Of a stretch of DNA of 64,000 nt, positions 41,001 to 47,732 are shown one piece after another. Each line of letters begins with the position of its first letter. Within the stretch, counting starts at the first letter, position 1. The stretch covers positions 1 to 64,000 of the forward strand of contig JBAMJV010003810.1 of assembly GCA_037951105.1 (NCBI GenBank), written 5' to 3'. The translations under genes were made by a program, and so were the position numbers. The notes below the pieces were generated by a model. That model was not told the DNA's origin and made no database searches. It was given only the letters and a program-made list of their open reading frames with translations. Source of the DNA: Echinarachnius parma (lineage: Eukaryota > Echinodermata > Echinoidea > Clypeasteroida > Echinarachniidae).

Positions 41001-43951
41001 GGTTCATGAATAGTCTCTGCATGATGCCTGAGAGCAGGATTAACCAATGCAAACATCAGAAACAATTATGCAACCAGAAGTTACAATATCACACAACTCT
41101 TGGGCCAGAAATTGGTTGTGAATAAAAATAGCACACATACATGTATAAAAGAGGTTGAATTCACATGCAAACAACGGAAACAGTCACAATGAAAATCATT
41201 TCAGTTACAAAGTAACCAGTTTGCTATGAATTAAAAAAAGTAGTGTGCAATTCCAAGTAAGGCATAATGGTATTACCATGATTTGACACATTTGCTATTG
41301 AATCATGGTATTATTCACAGGCCTGACTTTTTCCATATCAGTTGTTTGTAATACAGGGAAAGATAATATAATTTGAAGAAGAATTTAAATAGAAAAGAGG
41401 GTAATTTCATGGCGTAAACACTATGATAATTGTGGATTGTTTGCTTGGAAATGCAACACAATAAACCGTTCTACTAATGTTCCTGTTGTAATGACTCACT
41501 GAGATTAAGGTATTCAATTTACCTGTTCCCAATAAATATAATTAAATAATTATGGAATCCAACTTGTATACATCAGTTATTGCTATGATGGGTAAACCTT
41601 GGGCAAGCTTTTAGTTTGGTACGTCAGCGAACGTGAAAATTGACATTCAGAGCACAGACTCGAAGTACAGGAACAAGAGACAACATTTGTCCATTCGGTC
41701 ACCCCGTCACATTTGCCAAGAAAACTGTTGGTCTAAGCTTTGTTGGTCTTCACTCTATGATGTAGACATATTTAATAAATGAAAATAAATATGCATACAA
41801 ATAATGTCATTGCTTTAATTAATTTGCACTAGAATCAAAGCCGAGGCAGTCAAAATGTTCAAATTCGTCTCTGATCTGCATGCAAGAGTATCCTAAACTT
41901 ATGACTCATTATTAAATCTCAAATTCCAAAAGATATAGAAATATAATTAATAATATTCAGATTCATTTTGATTGAGGTTATAAACACAAAATTTGATTTC
42001 AGACTCTAGAAACAATAAACATTGTAATCCATTGAACATTGATACATACTATACGTAGAAAATTTGAAGAAAAAAAAAACACATAACTTTAATTTGTTTT
42101 CATTACCATGCACAAGAACTGAAGCCGAAGCCGAGACAGAATCCATTTCGGTCTCTCCTGTGCAGGTGTACACTCCACTATCCTCAACTGATACCTCACT
42201 AATCCTCAGTGTCCCTTCGCTGCCGGGAACTAGGCTCACTTGCTGACCCCATGGGTTCGTCCACGTGATGGTGACCTCAAGGTCAAGGTCAGAGGTCACA
42301 CCACAGGACAATTCAAGGGGATCACCGATTGTGATGTTGGTGTCAGCTGGTGGCTGGGTCAGTCTGGTTTGATCTGTACAAAATAAAATAATTACAAATC
42401 AATCATGGGTTTGTCCATGTGACAGTGACCTAGTGGTCAAGGTCAGAGGTCATGCCACAGGACAATTCAAGTTGTGAGGTAAGTGTCAGCTGGTGGCTGG
42501 GTCAGTCTGGTTTAATCTGTTAAACATAACATAATTACATAATCAATATCTCATAGTTCACATATTGGACAAAGATAAACAAATACACTCAACTCAGAAA
42601 GACATCTATTTTTAAAAGAACTTTCCTTCAGTAAAATAACAGAATACAAGCAATAATTGATAAAGACTCCATGGTATTGAAATATTAGATAGTTATTAGT
42701 CAACACAATTTAGGCATGCGAACGAGCGTATAGATATGGCCGGTGAAGACGGGGTGAACTGGCGGTGAATTTAGGCCCAATGTCAGCGGCATGCATAAAC
42801 GTTTCAATTTATATGTCTACATTTAACAATACTAAGGTTCAGATTTTTCCACACACTAAAGCCCCTTTTTATTATATTTCAACAATACTGATCAATTCGT
42901 TTGGCCAATAAAGATACTTTCGGTAACTTTCCCAATACTGTTATTTGGCTTTAAACTTACTTCTCACAATAAGCCGAGTCCTCGCCGTGTCATACCCGTA
43001 CTTATTATCCACAACACACGTGTAGTCTGTCGCATCCGACACATTAGTACGACAGATACTGAGAGATCCATCTGCCTCAAGCTGGAGTCTACGGCCATCA
43101 ATCAAAACCTACAGTGAGTGCAACAAGAACGTTCAATTTAATTTACACATCACTTAAAAAGCATCAATGACATAAACATACGCTTATAATTTTGAGATAT
43201 TGCGCTTACAAGCAAATTTTGCATATATAATAAGCCCTGTGACCTTGGACCTTTGACCTCATGACCCCAAATCTTACCAGTTAATTGGCTCCCCAAGACA
43301 TATCGATGTACTAATTTTTATGGTAATCTGTCGGTTGGTTTTTGAGACATTGTGTTTGACCTTTGACCTCATGACCCCAAATCTTACCAGTTAATTGGCT
43401 CCCCAAGACATATCGATGTACTAATTTTTATGGTAATCTGTCGGTTGGTTTTTGAGACATTGTGTTTGACCTTTGACCTCATAACTCCAAAATCTAGTAA
43501 ATTAATTGGCTCCCAAAGAAACATACAAAGTACAAAGTTGATGTTAGTCTGTCTACTTGTTCTCAAGATATCGTGATTACAAGCTATTTTTGCATGTATG
43601 AGCCCGGTGACCTTGACCTTTGACTTTGTGTCCCTGAAATCGAATCAAATCTTTGTCACCATTATGAAGACCAATTTGAGAACGAAAATAGGACAGGCAG
43701 ACATAAGGACAAAGGTACATACGGACAGACGGACGGACAAACAAAATGCCTCTGGCCACTTAGTTGGAGGAGGCATAACAAACCCACAATACTGTCTTAC
43801 GAAGGACTATTACTCACCTTTTCATTGCCATTTTTCCACCAGGTAATCATTGGTCTAGGAGCCCCGATGGCCTGGCAGGAAAGTGTCACTGATAACCCCT
43901 CTAACACCACTAAGTCCTCTTTGGGCTTCTCTCTAAACATGGCCGCCAATG
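23760..43951 (-). CDS. L1-CAM-like Ig/FN3 adhesion protein with an ADAM17-like disintegrin cassette
   Basis: Exons, 5' to 3': E1 43818-43951, E2 42961-43108, E3 42107-42373, E4 40488-40656, E5 39990-40125, E6 39612-39776, E7 38983-39056, E8 37212-37345, E9 36532-36748, E10 35728-36092, E11 35065-35296, E12 34539-34687, E13 34018-34168, E14 30932-31062, E15 30148-30295, E16 28536-28811, E17 27792-28174, E18 26828-27056, E19 26229-26350, E20 25417-25600, E21 24946-25059, E22 23760-23927. Every junction keeps frame. E4 is an alternative first exon with a signal peptide. From E4 the product is at least 1,182 residues. Domain order is Ig, Ig, [disintegrin, MPD, mucin linker], FN3, FN3, Ig, Ig, Ig, FN3 x4. 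The Ig-to-FN3 joins resemble the L1/neurofascin/neuroglian family. No metalloprotease and no transmembrane helix were found. The gene's 5' end (beyond 43.95 kb) and 3' end are not certain. E1-E3 could belong to a separate upstream gene. Confidence 0.8.
23959..24945. repeat. Six tandem partial copies of FN3 exon E21 in (CAAA)n
   Basis: About 150-bp units each contain the last 71 nt of E21 with its gtgagt donor, an ag preceded by cttacctggact, and a (CAAA)n tract of variable length. Cores lie at about 24,037, 24,200, 24,350, 24,497, 24,646 and 24,788. Copies are nearly identical. A 71-nt exon of this kind would shift the frame, so they are probably not used. Confidence 0.85.
25417..26350 (-). 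CDS. FN3 domain (exons E19+E20)
   Basis: E19 encodes PDAPTKVAINMISPTSINVT and WTPLP. E20 encodes GLIRGTEYRVTVIASGDGGE. The intron is phase 0. A (TAA)n/(TCG)n microsatellite lies just upstream of the E19 acceptor. Confidence 0.83.
26401..26640. repeat. (TAA)n then (TCG/TCA)n microsatellite
   Basis: About 70 bp of TAA repeats followed by about 170 bp of cat/cgt trinucleotides, in the intron upstream of E19. Frames giving poly-Asn, poly-Asp or poly-Tyr are translations of the repeat. Confidence 0.95.
26828..27056 (-). CDS. FN3 domain (exon E18)
   Basis: Encodes PLNKWETNGPGFYYIVDWRG and PYEVMIQAGNDIGLGPVPD, completing the FN3 begun in E17. Phase 0 in, phase 1 out. Confidence 0.84.
27098..27514. 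mobile_element. TTAA-flanked MITE (T2/Kolobok-like), second type
   Basis: Flanked by TTAA at 27,094-27,097 and 27,515-27,518, with ends AGGGTACCACCA and TGGTGGTCCCCT in inverted orientation. 417 bp, non-coding, in the intron between E17 and E18. Confidence 0.75.
27792..28174 (-). CDS. FN3 domain and start of next FN3 (exon E17)
   Basis: Encodes VSVTFDAPFDGNAPISSYTV, YFAYYVRARALNEFGESEPS and then NPADVEALVLDDNSNINITW-Q. The partner of E10 in the second block. Phase 1 in, phase 0 out. Confidence 0.86.
28536..28811 (-). CDS. Ig domain (exon E16), second Ig6-like
   Basis: A single-exon Ig domain, phase 1 at both ends, with LGSTVTLPCRVTHDHS, VYWTRDV and EDRGVYSCIAETAID. It mirrors E3 in layout and is likewise followed by an FN3 exon ending at W-Q. 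Confidence 0.85.
29067..29622. mobile_element. TTAA-flanked foldback MITE, third type
   Basis: Flanked by TTAA at 29,063-29,066 and 29,623-29,626, with ends AGGGCAATGAAACCCA and TGGATTTCATTGTCCT. Long inner arms also pair (caaattggcaacgcactctg with cagagcgcgttgccaatttg). 556 bp, in the intron upstream of the E15 copies. Confidence 0.78.
29755..30025 (-). repeat. Two decayed tandem copies of exon E15 3' edge
   Basis: The donor-side sequence ctaacctcttacactgac with following tctcagatgttttgacgtta recurs at about 29,946 and 29,764, downstream of E15 on the gene strand. Both carry changes that destroy the Ig reading frame further in. Confidence 0.75.
30148..31062 (-). CDS. Ig domain (exons E14+E15)
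   Basis: E14 encodes PSLDVLLGNSLVLPCEAAG and PTLSWRFNQLE. E15 encodes DNKSIIIPSASQSHAGFYQC and VSVR. Two decayed tandem copies of the E15 3' edge with donor lie at about 29,945-30,020 and 29,762-29,840. Confidence 0.84.
31412..31424. repeat. LINE target-site duplication, left copy
   Basis: GTATTATGGTGTT here matches 33,896-33,908 exactly and flanks the LINE. The final TT may overlap the poly-T tail. Confidence 0.85.
31425..33895 (-). pseudogene. 5'-truncated L1/Tx1-type LINE reverse transcriptase, broken
   Basis: Minus-strand translation gives reverse-transcriptase hallmarks: NNWRPITLLNIDYKLVAAVL, SRGIRQGCPLSALLFILAVE and QLADDMTLF. A Cys-rich tail follows (CNECPFCSQPGSLIHMFFYC). An in-frame stop lies near 33,648 (in the region before KGRNAINNTR) and a frameshift near 32,870. 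The 5' half with endonuclease is missing. A poly-A tail (poly-T on +, 31,425-31,439) and a 13-bp target duplication bound the insertion. It is in the intron between E13 and E14. Confidence 0.9.
33896..33908. repeat. LINE target-site duplication, right copy
   Basis: Exact match to 31,412-31,424, at the 5' truncation point of the LINE. Confidence 0.85.
34018..34687 (-). CDS. Ig domain (exons E12+E13)
   Basis: E12 encodes ETMRILVGSRLFLPCSAEG and RIVWFFNNQQ. E13 encodes NGHLTIDPTDLSNTGTYECR and the G strand. Phase 0 inside, phase 1 outside. This starts the second Ig/FN3 block. Confidence 0.85.
34864..35060. repeat. (CAT)n/(CGT)n microsatellite at the E11 donor
   Basis: About 200 bp of cat/cgt trinucleotides begins within 5 bases of the E11 splice donor (intron starts gtaatgatgatg on the gene strand). 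Confidence 0.92.
35065..35296 (-). CDS. FN3-2 (exon E11)
   Basis: Encodes PVDPEKQGAPLFSYKVLWRY and EVSVQSVNAVGVGPEPQ, completing the FN3 begun in E10. The donor runs directly into a (ATG)n-type microsatellite at 34,864-35,060. A decayed copy of this exon lies upstream at about 35,437-35,645. Confidence 0.83.
35437..35645 (-). repeat. Decayed copy of FN3 exon E11
   Basis: Blocks such as gaaaagagaggtgctcagtg and aaaactttgtgcaaagttca correspond to E11 segments (gagaagaggggtgctccc; gtgaagctctgcgcaaac). They lie in the intron upstream of E11 with indels throughout. Confidence 0.55.
35728..36092 (-). CDS. FN3-1 and start of FN3-2 (exon E10)
   Basis: Encodes SSPLDVQLSWSMEPEDQVS, YMTYQFRVTAVNSVG and then NPSDVRVEAKDGQVVVQWQ. 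The exon ends at the W-Q of the next FN3 domain, the same layout as E17. The first part matches L1-family FN3-1 spacing. Confidence 0.85.
36134..36302. mobile_element. MITE of the TACAGTCAAACC / GGCCAC family, copy 3
   Basis: The left end is ttacagtcaaaccggtttac and the right end acaggttggactgcaatt, with ctgtggccac inside. In the intron between E9 and E10. Confidence 0.6.
36532..36748 (-). CDS. Exon E9: mucin-like Thr/Pro linker
   Basis: After GVCVGEAP the exon encodes tandem TTPTLRQ / TTPTEAQ / TTPTVAQ units, seven residues each, likely O-glycosylated. Phase 0 in and phase 1 out. It links the disintegrin/MPD cassette to FN3-1. Confidence 0.82.
36700..39056 (-). CDS. ADAM17-like membrane-proximal domain (exons E7, E8, start of E9)
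   Basis: E7 encodes GKCINGRCVPFCEARG and LESCNCTR, matching the GKC-x-(D/N)-G-x-C-(I/V)-PFCE hallmark of ADAM10/17. E8 encodes TDICLECCMYGSTCRPF and PLTCGRGGRCNQ; E9 begins GVCVGEAP. The CLECC motif parallels the CxxCC of the ADAM17 membrane-proximal domain. In ADAM17 that motif is a disulfide-isomerase-controlled switch (family knowledge); the role here is unknown. The intron between E7 and E8 holds the 44-bp minisatellite. Confidence 0.85.
37442..38465. repeat. 44/45-bp minisatellite, about 23 units
   Basis: The unit contains cctcttaataacagatgtat, ggaaccagctatgtctggtt and gcttt. Length alternates between 44 and 45 bp. A run of ten units is itself repeated at a 445-bp offset (37,558 and 38,003). 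It lies in the intron between E7 and E8. The repetitive open frames here are not genes. Confidence 0.93.
39282..39424. mobile_element. Short MITE with TGTATTCTGAAAATGATTT ends
   Basis: The two ends are near-perfect inverted copies (ctgtattctgaaaatgattt and aaatcattttcagaatacac) about 140 bp apart, in the intron between E6 and E7. Confidence 0.8.
39612..40125 (-). CDS. ADAM10/17-type disintegrin domain (exons E5+E6)
   Basis: E5 encodes LLCGNGVLDEEEECDRG and PDTCCTRDCRW. E6 encodes SACCEDCRFLPASHTC, DEECLYQSFCTGQSPQC and PNGNPC. The order of CGNG-x-x-(D/E)-x-x-E-E-C-D, C-C, C-C-x-x-C and the later cysteines follows the ADAM17 (TACE) disintegrin domain. No propeptide or HExxH metalloprotease exon was found upstream on this strand. 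In ADAMs this domain is a scaffold and integrin/substrate-contact module. Confidence 0.88.
40488..40656 (-). CDS. Exon E4: alternative first exon with signal peptide
   Basis: Starts at ATG 40,654-40,656, giving an N-terminal stretch ending in a hydrophobic core (FCFLVVFGMITCGAQA) and a probable signal-peptidase site after AQA. The donor (CACAG/gtaatc) is phase 1, exactly matching the disintegrin exon E5. A transcript starting here would encode a secreted or surface protein beginning with the disintegrin domain and lacking E1-E3. Confidence 0.65.
40657..42006. other. Intron or upstream region of exon E4
   Basis: About 1.35 kb upstream of the E4 start codon with no exon recognised. If E4 is a true first exon, its promoter and 5' UTR lie here. 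No TATA box or initiator can be assigned with confidence. Confidence 0.35.
42107..42373 (-). CDS. Ig domain (exon E3), Ig6-like
   Basis: A single-exon Ig domain, phase 1 at both ends. It shows DPLELSCGVTSD, VTITWTNPWG and VEDSGVYTCTGETEMD. This resembles the last Ig of L1-family proteins, which normally runs straight into FN3-1. A decayed partial copy of the exon's 5' edge and acceptor lies upstream at about 42,395-42,530. Confidence 0.82.
42395..42530 (-). repeat. Decayed copy of exon E3 5' edge with acceptor
   Basis: catgggtttgtccatgtgac, gtggtcaaggtcagaggtca and gtgtcagctggtggctgggt repeat the matching segments of E3 at 42,245-42,365, including the acceptor side, with a deletion in the middle. 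Confidence 0.75.
42735..42956. mobile_element. Partial inverted-repeat element abutting exon E2
   Basis: An opposite-strand copy of the 21,672-22,148 element. It ends caatactgttatttggcttt, so on the gene strand its terminus begins within a few bases of the E2 donor (gtaagtttaaagccaaataa). The other terminus is not found. Confidence 0.65.
42961..43951 (-). CDS. Ig domain (exons E1+E2), Ig5-like
   Basis: E1 encodes VLEGLSVTLSCQAIGAP and ITWWKNG, the B and C strands of an Ig domain. E2 encodes DGRRLQLEADGSLSICRT and DATDYTCVVDNKYG, the E and F strands with the second Cys. The intron between them is phase 0, splitting the Ig fold as in L1-family genes. E2's donor is immediately followed by the end of an inserted repeat. 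Confidence 0.8.
43200..43790 (-). repeat. TTTGACCTCATGACC tandem-core repeat (minus copy)
   Basis: Units of about 111 bp share gacctttgacctcatgaccc and gttaattggctcccc. The outer part carries gacggacagac runs and tgcctctggccacttagttg with ggaggaggcata. It belongs to the same family, reversed, as 52,829-53,745. Confidence 0.7.
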
Positions 43952-44246
43952 CTGTAAGAAAGGACATTTGAAAGCATTAGTCAACAAAATCAACAAAATT
44001 CTTACCACAATAGTTAAATTATGGAAAAGTATTGTAAGGTCAGCATTATTGATGCTAACGCTGTATCTAACGAATGTTCCACACTGCACAGCTATATGAG
44101 CTGTCTACAATGTTTATTTAAAACAAATCATAATGAAAAGTTATTTGTCTCATTTAGTAATGTAAAGTGAGCATTTGTGATCATAGAACTGTATCTACTG
44201 GTTGCCACACACTAACACTACACCCATAACCCAATGTAAACTGTTC

Positions 44247-44500
44247 TCAGGTAAACATTTTTACCCACGCCGATGAAATCGGCAGGGGGTTATGTAAAGG
44301 GTTCCGTATGTTTGTTTGTTTGTCTGTTTTTTTTTTTTTTTTTTTGTTTGTTTGTTTGTGTACAAGATAACTAGAGAACGGGTGAACGGATTTGCACCAA
44401 ATTTTCAGGGAATGTTTGGATAGTGACATGGAAGAATCGATTAGATTTTGGTGATGATTGGTTGACCCCTGCAAATTCTGTGGAACCTTGAAGTTTGAGT
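44247..44500. repeat. Interspersed repeat with (GTTT)n
   Basis: Begins cccacgccgatgaaatcggc, a small hairpin, followed by a gtttgtttg microsatellite and aacgggtgaacggatttgca. No coding potential. The style matches the other hairpin-plus-low-complexity repeats in the window. Confidence 0.45.
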
Positions 44501-44973
44501 ATGTATTTAATGCACGTGTGTGCCTAAATAATATCTGCACGTTATAGGCGCGGTACGGTAACCTCGCTGAATCCAATCGAGCAGCAACTAACAAGTTAGT
44601 TTAGTCCAGGTGTGCATCGCGATCGCGCGCACGGTACCATATGTTATGGTATCACACGCGGTGTGGGAAGCTTGTGGGAAATACACGGCAGTCGTCCAGA
44701 AAGCAGCAACACATCCGAAGAGACTACTTCTCAGGTTTTTGATATTCCAAAACTGCAGATTTTCACCCTTTTTCGACATTTGAAGAATAATTTGCATCAT
44801 TTTGGTAAGTTCAAATAATACTTGTATCACTTTTAAGGCCAGTTATGATTGATTCTGCTGAATTCAAGTTCAGAATTTTGTGTGAAAATTTGACAAACTT
44901 TTTCTGTACTGTCCCACATTGTTCACCTACAGGCCAGCATAGCTCTGCTCCCTTGTGTGGTGTATATGGACAA

Positions 44974-45262
44974 ACGTCCTCTTAACTTTGCGCGTATCCC
45001 AACTTCGCGCCACATAGGCGAGATACGCAAAATCAGAACACGGACACGGCGACGGAAATTTTTCATCGGCACATGAAAGAGCACACATCACTTACCTGTC
45101 AACCCAAATATTAGCAATTTAAGAGTGATATTTTTGGAGAAATACTCACTTTTTGTGGTCCTTTTTGTAAATTTATGATTGTTTTATTGAGATTACTGTA
45201 ATTTCCTTGTTCCTAAGGCACTTTGAAAAAATCCGAAATTGTCATGCGCGAAGTTAACACGC
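44974..45262. mobile_element. Candidate short inverted-repeat element
   Basis: cgtcctcttaactttgcgcg at the left and catgcgcgaagttaacacg at the right are imperfect inverted copies about 280 bp apart. Non-coding. Confidence 0.4.
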
Positions 45263-45829
45263 CTTCATACCCACATGCACGCTCGATGTAAACAAGCTCC
45301 AGCTGGTGTGGACAATATAGCACACATAGCCATCATTCAAGCCATGGTATATATATATATGCGGCTGGCTGTCCCTGTGTATAAGTAAAGCTGCCCGCAT
45401 GATATGCATATCGATCGCAAAGCCAAAGCTAACTTTGAAAAGTGTAATTTGTGCTATTTCACAACCAGCGCGGTCTGGGTTCGAGCCGCAGTGTTTTGGG
45501 AGAATTTTCGAAGGAAAAAGGCACTGGAAATCATAAAGGGACAACATATGGTCTTCAATACATCAGAGTTGGTATGTATTATCAAATAGTATGATTTAAA
45601 GCATGCACTAATCAATATTTTTTAGAATTTACAGGTAACGGAAGGCAGGAATGAGCGAGCAAAAATGTACTACTTGGACGGGGCAGTCCCAACAGTGCAA
45701 ATGTACTTGAATTGTACATCCGACCATTTACACGCAATATATGGCAATACAGGGGAGATTATACCGTACTGCCTATTCACACACTGTACCGGTTCATCTG
45801 CTGACCGCTATGATGTGTTAGAATGCATC

Positions 45830-46040
45830 GGTGATGAAAACAGACGGGAAATAATCCCTTTTTTCTACATTTTGAAATCTTCAAAGCAACAAAGTCGGTA
45901 ATTATTATGGAAGTATATGACTTAGGGATCACATAACTGAAAGTTCTTTTGAGAAATCGGCTGACAAAAATTGTTCATGTTTTGGATATATATGTGCAGC
46001 AGGCGGAAAAGGTTGGTCTCCACACAATGCTATTGTAATG
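45830..46040. repeat. Copy of interior of the 2.1-4.3 kb element
   Basis: aaaacagacgggaaataatc, caaagtcggtaattattatg and cgga-rich blocks match 2,948-3,165 in order. The overlapping open frame at 45,665-45,901 is therefore unlikely to be a gene. Confidence 0.6.
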
Positions 46041-46166
46041 AACCTAGGCTATGTGTGACCTAAACCACGATTTGGCTGTCATTTTTTTAAAACTTAGGTG
46101 GAAAAAAAATCTGTTACTCTTAAGATCTCTTTTGCAAATAAAATTTGCAAATAAAATTGGGCGCTA

Positions 46167-46646
46167 ATGTGCTTTCGTACTCTTTTTTTAAAAATTTTTT
46201 CGAACCCATTTTTTCTTATTTTTTTCCAACGCTTTATCTGTCTTTAAACTCAACTAAATTAATTTGTATACCTTACTGCACTTCGTCATTATCCATCGAA
46301 GGTCGGTTTGAATATTTTGTTCAATATTTACGCCCTCTTTGGAATCGATGTCTTTGAACGTGTAGAGGCACTAGCTTAGCGGTTATCGATGTAACCAGCA
46401 CGGCGCGCGCGTAGCACACATTCAAGTCTAGTCACCGCCTAACTTATGGCATAGCTGCTCGTGACGTTCCGCTATGCCGCAAGGTAGCCGCTGACTTGAT
46501 CTGTATGGCACGCGCGTGCGCGCCTGCTGTAACACTAATAGCCGCAAAGCCAGTCCGCGACACTTTCGAAGACATCGATTAAAGTCTCAAAAAGGGCTTA
46601 AATGTTGATAAAAATGGGTCCGGAAAAAAGGAGTACGAAAGCACAT
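46167..46646. mobile_element. MITE with ATGTGCTTTCGTACTC ends
   Basis: A perfect 16-bp inverted repeat bounds 480 bp. AT-rich outside, GC-rich inside (gcacggcgcgcgcgtagc). No coding frame. Confidence 0.7.
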
Positions 46647-46789
46647 AAACATAATCTTGGATGCAATGAATTAATAATTTCAATAATTTGAATTTGATCG
46701 AAGTTGCATTTTTCTGTATTTTTTCTTTAAAAATTTGTGTTGTTTAAAAGCATGAATTCAGTGATTTTACGCCTCATTTTGGAGGACTC

Positions 46790-46945
46790 CAATTGCGCTT
46801 TTAAGATAAGGAAAAGGGCCTAAATACAGACCTAAAATACAAAAAGTTCCTACCGTCGGAGGGGTGACACCCCCCTCCCACACCCTCCCCCTGCTCCGTC
46901 GCTTCGCTCCCTCGGGCTTGGTCGCTCTCGCATGATTCTTTTTTT
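46790..46945. repeat. GC-rich interspersed repeat, copy 2
   Basis: An inverted, diverged copy of the 1-230 repeat (ccgtcgcttcgctccctcgg; cacccccctcccacaccctc). Confidence 0.5.
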
Positions 46946-47099
46946 CTAGGCTCAAAGGTTGGCAGGTACAGCTAGTAGACTATGCAATTGCATTGTTTAA
47001 TATGTAGCTAGGAAAATGAGTACATTCGACGCCGAGTATCTTGGTATTATATATGTTTCTGATGCATTACATATCCTTCTCTTCCCTGGTAAATAGATC

Positions 47100-47732
47100 A
47101 TGGCTCACTCTAGTATGGAAAGCGAAATTAGGCTCACGCTCCTTTCAGCTAAGTTGTACTTTGAAACAACACCAAATGAATCTCTCCATGCCAAAGACGT
47201 ATCAGAGGTGGTCCAAACCACCCTCCAGAAGGCATCAAAAGTGATAAACGAACAGAACCGTCAAATTCAACAAATGAACGAACTCATCAGAAACCAGCGA
47301 AAACAAATCGCAGACATGAAAAAGAAAGAATTTAAACACTGCACATCAACACACAATACATCATCAACTGTGGTTACAGTTCCACCAACATCAAGCCCAC
47401 AGACATTGGAGAAGTCGGCATCAGCTGTGCCCACAACTCCACAAAAACCAAGCACCCAGTCACCACAGAAGTCGTCATCAGCTGCAGCCACCACTCAACG
47501 AAAAACAAGCCCCCAGACATCAAGTAACCCTACATGTATTTCCACCTCTTCAGACAACGCAAGTGTTGAAACTTCCACACCAAAGAACACACCACCTTCT
47601 ACCCCAACCACCCCTCATGACATCGTAGAGGATTTCATCAACAATGACAGTGACGATGAAATACTCAGTTCTTCACTCGAGCTATTTGAGAGCGAACATA
47701 CTCCAAATAAAAAAATGAAGTCTGATGAATAG
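47100..47732 (+). CDS. Orphan 210-residue protein: coiled coil plus Ser/Thr/Pro-rich tail
   Basis: An intact ORF starting at an ATG with an in-frame TAG two codons upstream. Residues about 35-80 form a probable coiled coil (INEQNRQIQQMNELIRNQRK). Residues about 85-185 are tandem, low-complexity Ser/Thr/Pro/Gln segments (PTSSPQTLEKSAS; TTPQKPSTQSPQ). The C-terminus is acidic, then basic (PNKKMKSDE), possibly a nuclear signal. I recognise no family. It is on the same strand and about 4 kb upstream of the Helentron gene, so it may be a transposon accessory protein, or a host exon or retrogene. No poly-A tail or target duplication was found. Confidence 0.55.
   Translation: MAHSSMESEIRLTLLSAKLYFETTPNESLHAKDVSEVVQTTLQKASKVINEQNRQIQQMNELIRNQRKQIADMKKKEFKHCTSTHNTSSTVVTVPPTSSPQTLEKSASAVPTTPQKPSTQSPQKSSSAAATTQRKTSPQTSSNPTCISTSSDNASVETSTPKNTPPSTPTTPHDIVEDFINNDSDDEILSSSLELFESEHTPNKKMKSDE

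Noticed and set aside
45404-45901. Two plus-strand frames of 61 and 78 residues
   Set aside because: The second overlaps a copy of the 2.1-4.3 kb repeat, and neither shows a domain or splice context.
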